From a bacterium (GTDB lineage: Bacteria > Sysuimicrobiota > Sysuimicrobiia > Sysuimicrobiales > Segetimicrobiaceae), in assembly GCA_035308905.1 (NCBI GenBank), contig DATGFS010000022.1, forward strand, positions 124,001 through 188,000: a stretch of 64,000 bases of DNA, written 5' to 3'. Below the pieces are notes generated by a model, which did not search any database, was not told where the DNA came from, and saw nothing but the letters and a program-made list of their open reading frames with translations. How positions within the stretch are numbered: the stretch's first letter is position 1; every line of letters begins with the position of its first letter. The position numbers and the translations under genes were made by a program. Below are positions 35,106 through 43,040 of this stretch, piece by piece.

Positions 35106-35515
35106 TACCGAGGGTGGGCGCGGTGCCGATCTTCACCCAGGACCAGGACCGCGCGCTCGACTTCTTCTGCAGCAAACTCGGCTTCAAAGTGCTCGCCGAC
35201 TATCGGATCGGTCCGTTTCGGTGGGTTTCGGTGGGACGGGAACCCGGCGAGACAGAGCTCATCGTCTACCACCCGATCCCAGACTTCAACGGCGACGAGT
35301 TCGAAGAGTTGAGCCGGCGCATCGGCACATGGACTGGGATCGTATTCCTTACCGACAACATTTATGAGACCTACGAGTTATGGAGACGGCGTGGCGTCGT
35401 GTTCGCTGGGCCGCCCGAACGTCAGCCCTGGGGAAGCTGGGAGACACGATTTTCGGACTTCGACGGCAACCAGTTTCATCTCGCTGAGCGGCCTCGCCCG
35501 GACGCCCGAGCATGA
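35102..35515 (+). CDS. VOC family protein, candidate enediyne-operon protection protein
   Basis: Glyoxalase/bleomycin-resistance fold protein of 137 residues (RVGAVPIFTQDQDRALDFFCSKLGFKVLADY at the start; FSDFDGNQFHLAE at the end with the metal-type glutamate). It is the last gene of the nine-gene operon that starts at 22405, overlapping the amidohydrolase stop by four bases. VOC proteins often bind or inactivate antibiotics, so self-protection is plausible but not shown; a biosynthetic lyase is the main alternative. Confidence 0.82.
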   Translation: MIPRVGAVPIFTQDQDRALDFFCSKLGFKVLADYRIGPFRWVSVGREPGETELIVYHPIPDFNGDEFEELSRRIGTWTGIVFLTDNIYETYELWRRRGVVFAGPPERQPWGSWETRFSDFDGNQFHLAERPRPDARA

Positions 35516-35550
35516 AGAGGCACGATTCTGACGCCCCCGATAGGGACTAG

Positions 35551-35582
35551 GTGCATGGGTTCGAATACCACCTTCCTCCGCC
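35551..35582 (+). repeat. tRNA-Ser-like 3' end relic
   Basis: GGGTTCGAATACC followed by ACCTTCCTCCGCC reproduces the T-arm and 3' acceptor strand of a tRNA-Ser (normally ...GGTTCGAATCCCACCTTCCTCCGCCA). The T-stem is partly mismatched, CCA is changed and no 5' half precedes it. It looks like a leftover integration target rather than a functional gene. Confidence 0.5.
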
Positions 35583-35752
35583 CCCCTCGATCTCCGTACC
35601 GCCAGGTTGACCGGGTGAAATGTCAGCCCGGCAAATGGGGGCAACTGCAGCCAGTCTCTCAGCCTGGCGTGTACGCCCACCCGATCCACAGGGCCGGAAA
35701 CTCGACAAGGTAACGACGCTCCGGAAGGTGACCGAGGCAGACTGTCTGAACG

Positions 35753-35858
35753 GTGCCCCAGGGGTGCCCCAACGGAGGGGTTCTGGACCACTGGCGGCTT
35801 TCGAAAACCCTTATTTTACCGGAGCCGGCGATCGGATTTGAACCGATGACCTGCGCAT
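35753..35858. repeat. Right copy of island-flanking direct repeat with tRNA-Thr 3' relic (attR-like)
   Basis: Same layout as 17739-17841: GTGCCCC..GGGTGCCCC, AACGGAG, an A/T-rich middle and a tRNA 3' end. On the minus strand 35821-35864 reads as acceptor end GGAGCCGGC, T-arm GGTTCAAATCC and anticodon loop TTCGTAA (Thr, CGT), but the 5' half of the tRNA is missing. The copy is better preserved than the left one. The remainder of 35516-36132 shows no gene. Confidence 0.7.
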
Positions 35859-36132
35859 TACGAACGCTTGATAGCGATATCGTTGGATCCTACAAGGCGG
35901 CGGCGGGTAGATCTCTCAAAATCGGTCACGCGCTGGCCGATCGCGATGGTGGGGTTCCCCGGAGGTGGTGGCGCCTCTGGCGCGTTCGTAGGAGATGGCC
36001 AACCATCCCTGTCAACGGAAGGTGTTGCGAGGCTCGAAACTGGCCAAGTGTGATCCCGGACAGAACAAGGAAAATCCGAAGCACCCTGTCCACCATAAAC
36101 CCCTGGGCACGTCCGACCCATCGATCCGGCGT

Positions 36133-37347
36133 CTAGCCGGCGTGGTGGTGATGAAGGTGGTGCACCGCGTGCGGGGCCGCCGTCTCGCGGTACACCCGGC
36201 CGCCGCGCACGACCGTCTTCGGCACCAGGCGCTGCCGTCCGGTCCGTACCTCGCCGTGCGAGTCCTCGAACCGGAACTCGCCCTCGCGCAACTCGAAGGC
36301 CACCGCATCTCCCCAGGCACCGGCCCGCAGCGTGCCAATGCGGTCGGCCATGCCGAGCGTCTGCGCCGGCGTCGCGGTGACCTTACGCAGCGCGTCCTCG
36401 AGGGACATGCCGAGGTGCAGAAACTTGCTGACCGTCGTGGCGAGGTCGAACGCCGGGCCGTTTACGTTGTAGGCGTGCAGGTCGCTCGAGATCGTCTGCG
36501 GCTGCACGCCCTGGCGCAGCGCGCGCTCCGCCACCTGCCACGAAAAGCTACCGCGGCCGTGCCCGACGTCGAAGATTACGCCGCGCTCCATCGCCGCATA
36601 CACCGAACGGCGGACCTTGCCGTCGTCGTCCAAGATACCGTGCGACTGTCCGTGGAAACAGTGGGTCAGCATGTCGCCGTCCCGCATCACGGCCAGAATG
36701 TCGTCGAGCGACTCGCACCACGCTTCTTGCGGGTGCACCATAATCGGCAGGCGCACCGCGTCCGCGGCCTCCCGCGCCAGGTAGAGCGGCTTCATCCCGG
36801 CGTCCCGGCTCACGATCTGATTCCGCGTGAGGCGCACCTTGACGCCGAGGATGACGTCGCGGTGCTGCTCGATCGTCGCGATCGCCTTGGGCACGCTGGC
36901 GTATCGCAGGTCGTCGAGCTCGCCCACCGCCGCGCTCAGCATGCCCATCGAGGAGATGTTGAGCCGCGCGTAGAGGCGCGTCGCCGCCACGTCGATGACG
37001 TACTTGCGGAACCCCGGGAACGTGTCGGCGCCCGCCGAGCCCGCGTCCACCGCGGTCGTCACGCCCTTCGCGACGCAGTTCGGGTCCGGCTCGATGCCGT
37101 AGTGGCTCACGCCGTAGAAGACGTGGACGTGGAGGTCGATCATCCCGGGAGCGACGAGGAGGCCCGAGCAGTCGACGGTTTCCGCGGCGTCCGCGACCCG
37201 CAGGCCGGGATCCACGGCCGCGACGTACGCGCCGGCGAACGCCACGTTCGCGGCGGCACGCGTCCCCTCGGCGGGGTCGAGCACCGTGCCGCCGGCGAGT
37301 AGCAGGTCGTATCGCGGGGCCATGCCTTCCAGGTTCACCGGTACCAC
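36133..37347 (-). CDS. Amidohydrolase/dihydroorotase-type metallohydrolase
   Basis: Cytoplasmic TIM-barrel metallohydrolase of about 404 residues. It shows the composite beta-sandwich start (YDLLLAGGTVLDPAEG), the metal motif GMIDLHVHVF, the candidate carboxylated lysine in VILGVKVRL, later histidines in IMVHPQEAW and CFHGQSHG, and the aspartate of ISSDLHAYN. It resembles deacetylase-like amidohydrolases acting on N-acyl or cyclic amides; the substrate is unknown. GTG at 37347 is preferred because GGAGGAG lies seven bases upstream; ATG at 37323 is possible. The C-terminus is a His-rich tail (HAVHHLHHHHAG). Confidence 0.85.
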   Translation of the reverse strand: MVPVNLEGMAPRYDLLLAGGTVLDPAEGTRAAANVAFAGAYVAAVDPGLRVADAAETVDCSGLLVAPGMIDLHVHVFYGVSHYGIEPDPNCVAKGVTTAVDAGSAGADTFPGFRKYVIDVAATRLYARLNISSMGMLSAAVGELDDLRYASVPKAIATIEQHRDVILGVKVRLTRNQIVSRDAGMKPLYLAREAADAVRLPIMVHPQEAWCESLDDILAVMRDGDMLTHCFHGQSHGILDDDGKVRRSVYAAMERGVIFDVGHGRGSFSWQVAERALRQGVQPQTISSDLHAYNVNGPAFDLATTVSKFLHLGMSLEDALRKVTATPAQTLGMADRIGTLRAGAWGDAVAFELREGEFRFEDSHGEVRTGRQRLVPKTVVRGGRVYRETAAPHAVHHLHHHHAG

Positions 37348-37431
37348 GGCGCGGCTCCTCCGCACGGCCCATCGTGCCGCCTTAGTCGCGACTGCCGGTT
37401 GGCCCCACTTCCGAGCGGCGGACTGCGGTCA

Positions 37432-37460
37432 TTGACAGTCGCGGCCGGTCCCCCTAGAGT
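37432..37460 (+). promoter_or_regulatory. Sigma-70-type promoter of the metG T-box leader
   Basis: TTGACA at 37432-37437 and TAGAGT at 37455-37460 are separated by exactly 17 bases. Transcription should start near 37467, just before the T-box leader. Confidence 0.75.
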
Positions 37461-37466
37461 AGAGTG

Positions 37467-37810
37467 AAAGCGATGACGGAGCGGGAGTACGTCCGCCCGC
37501 CGACCCGGAGTTCGCGCGGCAGTCGCGCGAACTGAGCGAGCCGGATCAGGTGCAAGCCGGCGGGAGCGGCGGACCGAACATGGCTCCGGAGCTGCCGGCC
37601 GAACCGCCCGGCGGATCCCGAACAGGATTCCGTCCGGTCTAGTAGGCGCGGACGCTGCGCCCGCGTGAGAGGGCGGCGTTCTACAGGCAGGGACCCGCCG
37701 TTTCACGGGGCCGGCCGAGGAACGGCCGAGGCCCGCGCAACGCGGGCAAACGTGGGTGGTACCACGGAGGCGTCCGCCTCTCGTCCCCGAGACGAGGGGT
37801 ATTTTATTTT
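37467..37810 (+). ncRNA. T-box riboswitch (Met-specific leader)
   Basis: Leader RNA that pairs with uncharged tRNA to control metG. The canonical T-box sequence GTGGGTGGTACCACGGAG lies at 37752-37769. The stem-I segment GCGAGCCGG...GGTGCAAGCCGG (about 37530-37561) is followed by the specifier region GAACATGGCTCCGGAG, giving an ATG (Met) specifier at 37580-37582. It ends in an intrinsic terminator. Under methionine starvation, tRNA-Met binding to the T-box should favour the antiterminator. Confidence 0.9.
37777..37810 (+). terminator. T-box regulated intrinsic terminator
   Basis: Stem CCTCTCGTC (37777-37785) pairs with GACGAGGGG (37791-37799), closed by a short CCCGA loop and followed by the T-rich run TATTTTATTTT. 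The 5' side overlaps the region that would pair with the T-box in the antiterminator form. Confidence 0.85.
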
Positions 37811-37861
37811 GTCCGGCCCGCCGCCGGCCACCATTTAATGAAGCGGGCCGTGGAGGGCATC

Positions 37862-39844
37862 ATGGCGACCTACTATATTACGACGCCCATCTACTACGTG
37901 AACGGCGAACCGCACATCGGGCACGCCTACACCACGATCGCGGCCGACGTGGCGGCGCGGTTCAAGCGGCTCGCCGGGTACGACGTGTTTTTCCTCACCG
38001 GCACGGACGAGCACGGCGTGAACATCGCGCGCGTCGCCGAGCGCAACGGCGTGTCGCCGCAGCAGTGGTGCGACCGGATCGCCGGCGAGTTCCAGGCGCT
38101 GTGGCGCCGCCTCAATATCTCCAACGACGACTTCATCCGCACGACCGAGCCGCGCCACGCCAGGGTGGTGCAGGCGATCTTCACCCGGCTCTTCGAGACC
38201 GGCGACATCTACAAGGGCATCTACGAGGGCTGGTACTGCGCCCCGTGCGAGAGCTACTACGCGGAGACGGAGTTGGGGCCCGGCAGGACCTGCCCGATTC
38301 ACACCAACCGGCCGGTCGAGTGGACGTCCGAGGAATCGTACCTGTTCCGGCTCTCGAAGTACCGCGACTGGCTCCTCGAGTACATCGAGGCGCGCCCGCA
38401 CGTGCTCCAGCCGGAGGGCCCGCGCAGCGAGGTCCTGTCGCTGCTCCGCTCGGGGCTCAAGGACATCGCGGTCAGCCGCACCACGTTCACGTGGGGGATC
38501 CCGGTGCCGTTCGATCCCAAGCACGTGATCTACGTCTGGATCGACGCGCTCACCAACTACATCACCGCGGCCGGCTACCTCGACAACCCGGAGCGGTTCG
38601 CTCGGTACTGGCCGGCCGACGTCCACCTCGTCGGCAAGGAGATCGTGCGCTTCCACGCGGTGATCTGGCCGATCATCCTCCACGCTGCCAAGATCCCCGT
38701 CCCGAAGCAGACCTTCGCGCACGGGTGGCTCACGTTCGGGGGCCAGAAGTTCAGCAAGTCGCTCGGCACCGTCCTCGATCCGTACGCGCTCGCGCAGGAG
38801 ATCGCCGCCGAATCGGGGGCCGAGGTGGACGTCGCGATCGACGCGATCCGGTACTTCCTGCTGCGCGAGATTCCGTTCGGGTCCGACGGGGACTTCAGCA
38901 AGCCGGCGCTGATCCACCGCTTCAACGCCGATCTCGCGAACGACTACGGCAACCTCCTCAACCGCACGCTGCCGCTCGTGGAGCGCCACTTCGACGGCCG
39001 CGTCTCCGCCCCCGGCCCGGAGGCGGGGGGCGACGCGATTCTCCGGGAGACGGCCGCGGCGGTCGTCGGGCGTCTGGACGGGCTCATCGACCGGCTCGAC
39101 TTCCGCGCGGCGCTCGAGACGATCTGGGAGATCCTCGGCGCGGCGAACGCGTACCTCGACCGCGAGGCGCCCTGGCGCGAGATCGGCGCCGGCAATACCG
39201 AGCGGGCCGGCACGATCCTCTACAACACGCTCGAGGCCGCGCGCGTCGCGACGGTCCTGCTCTCGCCGTGGCTGCCGACCGCGACGCAGCGGGCCTGGGA
39301 GCAATTGGGCCTCGACGGCTCACCTGCATCACAGCGGTTGGCGCAGGCCGCGCAGTGGGGCGGTCTCCAGGCCGGCACGCGCGTCCGGCCCGGGCAGCCG
39401 ATCTTTCCGAGGATCGAAACCACGCCCGCGGCGAAAGGGCAGGCGGTCGCCCGCTCCGCGCCCGCTCTGAAGGCCAAGGCCGCAGGGGACGGAGACGTTA
39501 CGACAAGGGGGAATGTGGTGAGCCAGATCTCGATCGACGAATTCAAGAAGGTCGAGCTTCGCATCGCCGAAATTCTCGAAGCCAAGGTGGTCGCGGGCGC
39601 GGACAAGTTGCTGGAATTGCGAATCAAGATCGGGGACGAGACCCGCACGCTCGCGGCCGGGATCGCCCAGCACTACCGGCCGGCGGATCTCGTCGGACGG
39701 AAGATCGTGGTCGTGGCCAACCTCCAGCCGCGAAAGGTGCGGGGCGTGGAGTCGCAGGGTATGCTGCTCGCGGCCAGCCACGGGGATCAGGTGATTCTGC
39801 TGACGCCGGAGAAGGACGTCCCGAGCGGCGCCCCGGTCTCCTGA
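37862..39844 (+). CDS. metG: Methionyl-tRNA synthetase
   Basis: Class Ia synthetase charging tRNA-Met, 660 residues. The N-terminal catalytic domain starts TYYITTPIYYVNGEPHIGHAYT (HIGH motif). The zinc knob region has CAPC and later CPIH. The KMSKS loop appears as KFSKS in GGQKFSKSLGTV. The anticodon-binding domain follows. A C-terminal EMAP/Trbp111-type tRNA-binding domain (about 555-660; IDEFKKVELRIAEILEA, VANLQPRKVRGVESQGM) is fused through an Ala/Lys-rich linker. The ATG at 37862 follows GGAGGG; the upstream in-frame ATG at 37838 is less likely. Expression is controlled by the T-box leader. Confidence 0.97.
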   Translation: MATYYITTPIYYVNGEPHIGHAYTTIAADVAARFKRLAGYDVFFLTGTDEHGVNIARVAERNGVSPQQWCDRIAGEFQALWRRLNISNDDFIRTTEPRHARVVQAIFTRLFETGDIYKGIYEGWYCAPCESYYAETELGPGRTCPIHTNRPVEWTSEESYLFRLSKYRDWLLEYIEARPHVLQPEGPRSEVLSLLRSGLKDIAVSRTTFTWGIPVPFDPKHVIYVWIDALTNYITAAGYLDNPERFARYWPADVHLVGKEIVRFHAVIWPIILHAAKIPVPKQTFAHGWLTFGGQKFSKSLGTVLDPYALAQEIAAESGAEVDVAIDAIRYFLLREIPFGSDGDFSKPALIHRFNADLANDYGNLLNRTLPLVERHFDGRVSAPGPEAGGDAILRETAAAVVGRLDGLIDRLDFRAALETIWEILGAANAYLDREAPWREIGAGNTERAGTILYNTLEAARVATVLLSPWLPTATQRAWEQLGLDGSPASQRLAQAAQWGGLQAGTRVRPGQPIFPRIETTPAAKGQAVARSAPALKAKAAGDGDVTTRGNVVSQISIDEFKKVELRIAEILEAKVVAGADKLLELRIKIGDETRTLAAGIAQHYRPADLVGRKIVVVANLQPRKVRGVESQGMLLAASHGDQVILLTPEKDVPSGAPVS

Positions 39845-39909
39845 CCGGAAGACCGCGGGGCGGCGGGCCGGACGTCGGCACGCCGGAGCCAAACACATAG
39901 GGGGTGCAC

Positions 39910-40323
39910 ATGCACGCTCGGGGCGCGTTTCGCGCGATCATACTGTTGATCGGGGCCGCCGTCGTGGCGGGGACGGTGAATCCGGCGTTCGCAGATCCGC
40001 GGGACATTTCCGTGGGCGGCGTCTACATCACCAGAATCACCCAGCCGTCGAACGGCTACACTGCCGAGCAGCGCGCGACGGAAATCACGCGGCGGATTAC
40101 GCAGATCCTCAGCACCCCGGAGCTCCGGGAGGGGGCCGTGGTCACCGTCACCCAGAGCGGGGCCGACGCCCAGGTCACCGTGGGGAAAATCCTCGTCTTC
40201 ACCGTCACCCCGGCCGACGCCAAGGGCTCGGGCACCACGCTCTATGTAGCGAAGCAGTGGGCGCGCCTTCTGGCGGAGGGTCTCACCAAGGCGCTTCCGG
40301 GCTCCAACTTCCACGGGTTCTAG
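39910..40323 (+). CDS. Exported protein of unknown function, paralogue 1
   Basis: The 137-residue protein has a signal peptide (AIILLIGAAVVAGTVNPAFA) cleaved before DPRDISVGGVYITRIT. The mature part, RATEITRRITQILSTPELREGAVVTV...VGKILVFTVTPADAKG, is shared with the next gene and matches no family I recognise. The ATG at 39910 has GGGGG five bases upstream. It lies 65 bp after metG and may be partly co-transcribed. Confidence 0.75.
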   Translation: MHARGAFRAIILLIGAAVVAGTVNPAFADPRDISVGGVYITRITQPSNGYTAEQRATEITRRITQILSTPELREGAVVTVTQSGADAQVTVGKILVFTVTPADAKGSGTTLYVAKQWARLLAEGLTKALPGSNFHGF

Positions 40324-40399
40324 CCACCCGGCGTCCGCGCCGCACTACCGGCAGAGTGGGTAAGAAGCCCTTAAACCAGACGAACGGAGAGGGCCTCTC

Positions 40400-40810
40400 A
40401 TGCCGGTTCGCCGCACGATTATTATCGCAGCCGTTCTCATCGGCGCCGCCGTCGTCGCCGGCCTCGCGAGGCCGGCGCTCGCGGATCCGCGCGACGTCTC
40501 GGTCGGCGGGGTCTGGATCACGCGCATCACGCACGACTGGGCCGGGGTGAGCGCGGCCGACCGCGCGACGGAGATCACGCGGCGGATCACCCAGGTGCTC
40601 AGCACGCCGCAGTTGCGGCAGGGCGCGGTGGTCTCGGTCAAGCAGGACGGCGCGAACGCGCTGATCACGGTCGGCAATATCCTGGTGTTCATGGTGACGC
40701 CGGCGGACGCCCAAGGCGCGGGCTCGCCGATGCACCTCGCCAAATATTGGGCGGCGCTCCTGGGGCAGGGACTGACGAGGGCGCTGCCGGGCTCGGCGTT
40801 TTACTTCTAG
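40400..40810 (+). CDS. Exported protein of unknown function, paralogue 2
   Basis: The 136-residue tandem paralogue of the preceding gene has a signal peptide (IIIAAVLIGAAVVAGLARPALA), then DPRDVSVGGVWITRIT, RATEITRRITQVLSTPQLRQGAVVSV and ILVFMVTPADAQG. Differences are concentrated in the segment after ITRIT and at the C-terminus. A GAGAGGGCC ribosome site precedes the ATG. The pair arose by local duplication. Confidence 0.75.
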   Translation: MPVRRTIIIAAVLIGAAVVAGLARPALADPRDVSVGGVWITRITHDWAGVSAADRATEITRRITQVLSTPQLRQGAVVSVKQDGANALITVGNILVFMVTPADAQGAGSPMHLAKYWAALLGQGLTRALPGSAFYF

Positions 40811-40849
40811 CGACGCGCGCGCCCGCAGGCGTACGTGCCGGACGCCAGT

Positions 40850-41065
40850 GACCGACGACTCGCCCGGCGTACGGGAATAGTATCGAGATAACCAGAAGGC
40901 CAAGAACCCAGAAAAATTGACGGTCCATCCGGGCGAGCGGCTCGGTACGCAATCCACGCACCTCGCCACGAAGATGGCGAACAGCCGCCCCTGGAGAACC
41001 GAGGCGCCCTCGAGAAACCCCAGGCGCTTATCGATTTGCTCGTAAGCGCCTTCCAGATCCGCCAT
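40850..41065 (-). pseudogene. Frameshifted small coiled-coil/membrane protein
   Basis: From the ATG at 41065 the minus strand reads MADLEGAYEQIDKRLGFLEGA, a coiled-coil start. A little further on, in another frame, it gives RMDRQFFWVLGLLVISILFPYAG, a membrane helix. Proteins with this order (short coiled coil, DRQFFW, one helix) are a common small family, so a frameshift near 40960-40985 probably broke this gene. The remaining gap 41066-41294 contains only short inverted repeats. Confidence 0.5.
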
Positions 41066-41224
41066 GCCATTAGCCGCTGCCCATAGTTCGTGGTCGAGTA
41101 GCCCTCCTTAGGGGAGGTGAGCCGGCGGTGCAGCATTTTGGTGCCCGCACTAGGCGAGGCTGCGACGCAGCCACTCCCTAAGCAGGAGGATTTCGTCGAC
41201 GACAAAGAAAAATCACCCTAAATA

Positions 41225-41253
41225 TTGTAGTTAAGTTTCGCTTAATCTCTATT
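41225..41253 (+). promoter_or_regulatory. Candidate promoter with dyad spacer for the lipoprotein gene
   Basis: TTGTAG at 41225-41230 and TCTATT at 41248-41253 are 17 bases apart. The spacer holds the dyad TTAAG-tttcg-CTTAA (41231-41245), a possible operator. The match to consensus is moderate. Confidence 0.3.
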
Positions 41254-41294
41254 GAAAACCGACAGTCCGTTCCATTCCATCGGGGGGATGCTGG

Positions 41295-42566
41295 ATGGCG
41301 CGTCGGATTTCTTCTTTCAGAATTGCGCGAACTCTACTGCCACTGCTGCTTGCGTTACTAATTACTGGATGCTCAGTTCCGATTAGTAGCACACTGAGAC
41401 AGATACGATTGCAATTCGGAAAACTCCCGCCGGTGTCGCTGCAAGATTTCCTTGCTCTCGCACAACCCGATGAACCTGTTGATCCTAACGACCCCAAGAA
41501 TATCGAAAGAACGCACGACGAACCACTGAAACATCTCATTCGTTACTATCTCTTTCTTCGCCGGGATGCTGAAATCGACGGCGGCCGGTATGTCGACGAC
41601 CCTGTCGGGGTGTTAACGTCAAGAGATCTAGGACCTATTACTTTCTCTTCGGGATCTTCCACTCTTGGCAGTGCCACACTAACAAACATTGTAGCGCTCA
41701 CCGGTCCCTCTGCGTCAGTACAAAATGTGCCGGCGAGAATTTTCCGTTTCTCGGCCCTCGGCGGAAGTCTATACAATTTCACGGTAGCGACGATTGCGGC
41801 GGTTGTCAAAGCCAACAAGGATGCCATTGATGCGAATCAGACCATCAAGGACTTCCTGGCAAATCAGGTAACCGAAGCGCTAGATGAATGGCACGATGCT
41901 TTGCCTGCGGCCGATTGCGAACTCGGCCGCATTGTAATGGTACCGGCCGAGATTGATAAGACGAGGTCGATGACGGAACTGATCGATCTTGGACCCGCCG
42001 CTCTCGAAGCAAAAGTTTCTGAATACTGGAAAACGCTGAAAGAATGGGAGAAAACCAAGCACCCCTGCGAGTGGGACGCTCACCGGGTCAAGTTGGTGGT
42101 ATCGAAGGATCGATTTGGGCCGCAAGATCTGGAGTGCCCTGCCAAATCATTTCCTGGCACGCAACTCGATCGGGCTGGCCAAGTGTACCGTGATAATAAC
42201 GGTAACGCAATAGGTTTGAAGACATTAGATTGGTATGCGGTGGCTCAGATTTGGTCCGATCCAACAGGGGCATTCGTATATGGAAGCGATCACGCATATT
42301 TTGGTACCACAATGCAGAACGCAGCGACTACTCTCTATATGAAGATATGCGGCGACAGCGACCACGTGAACAAGCCCGGTGAGTCAGCGGACTCCTGGAC
42401 TTCTACCTACACAATCACCCTCTCTAAGAGTGGTTTCGCGGACAAGGGTTTTGCTATGAAGGTTATCATGCACCAAACTACCGCAGCCGCCGAAAAGAAC
42501 GCTCAAGAAGTTCGCATCGCCATGAATAAACCGATTTCTAATGCACCGCCACGGTCGACACCATGA
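41295..42566 (+). CDS. Lipoprotein of unknown function
   Basis: The 423-residue protein has a lipobox (LLALLITGC, Cys26), so it is lipid-anchored at the cell envelope. The body (DEPLKHLIRYYLFLRRDAEID, VPARIFRFSALGGSLYNFTV, WHDALPAADCELGRIVMVPAEIDKTRSM) is not a family I can name. Base composition is much more AT-rich than the flanking metG region, marking the start of the accessory island. No partner gene is directly coupled to it. Confidence 0.75.
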   Translation: MARRISSFRIARTLLPLLLALLITGCSVPISSTLRQIRLQFGKLPPVSLQDFLALAQPDEPVDPNDPKNIERTHDEPLKHLIRYYLFLRRDAEIDGGRYVDDPVGVLTSRDLGPITFSSGSSTLGSATLTNIVALTGPSASVQNVPARIFRFSALGGSLYNFTVATIAAVVKANKDAIDANQTIKDFLANQVTEALDEWHDALPAADCELGRIVMVPAEIDKTRSMTELIDLGPAALEAKVSEYWKTLKEWEKTKHPCEWDAHRVKLVVSKDRFGPQDLECPAKSFPGTQLDRAGQVYRDNNGNAIGLKTLDWYAVAQIWSDPTGAFVYGSDHAYFGTTMQNAATTLYMKICGDSDHVNKPGESADSWTSTYTITLSKSGFADKGFAMKVIMHQTTAAAEKNAQEVRIAMNKPISNAPPRSTP

Positions 42567-42746
42567 CCGCAAATGTGGACTGATTGGTCGGTGCCGCACC
42601 AAATTTCGAGTAAAAGATCACTAACCGGCCGACATCACCCCATCGCGCGGAGACTGGAAAGTAGACATGTCACAGATGATAGACCCCTAACGCTGCCTTG
42701 GGCAACAATATAGTATGGGCGAGTGACGTGTTCACGGAAGAGACGC

Positions 42747-42972
42747 GAAGCGCCTATTGTTTTCTGTTCCATGGCCACGTCGAGTGCCGAGGACGTGCCC
42801 CGCAACCTAGAGTTTCTCTTCTCCCGCAACCGCCTCAACGTCGCGGTTGCGCCCGCGATGTGCTTGGCGTTCGTTGTGGCAAGTCCTCGGCTCCTCGAAT
42901 CGGGCCGATACGATCGAGCAGATGCGCTTAATTAATGCTCTTTGTAGATCTGTAGGTCTCGCCGCCACGTAG
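42747..42972 (+). pseudogene. 3' remnant of a DNA2/UvrD-type helicase-nuclease gene
   Basis: The reading EAPIVFCSMATSSAEDVPRN, then LEFLFSRNRLNVAV and LAFVVASPRLLES, then after a one-base frameshift TIEQMRLINALCRSVGLAAT, is the C-terminal end of superfamily-1 helicases such as those fused to RecB-like nucleases. The usual motif VI text NVAVSRA is here NVAVAPA, so the essential arginine is lost. No upstream helicase domain remains. The rest of 42567-43040 shows nothing else. Confidence 0.65.
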
Positions 42973-43040
42973 CAGAAGCAAGTCAGTCTGCCGATCCTGC
43001 TGCGCAGTCTTAAGTGTCTCAGCGACGTGGGAGGATGAAG

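Noticed and set aside
35821-35866. Functional tRNA-Thr gene on the minus strand
   Set aside because: The 3' half is good, but the 5' anticodon stem, D-arm and acceptor strand are absent, so it is a relic or attachment site.
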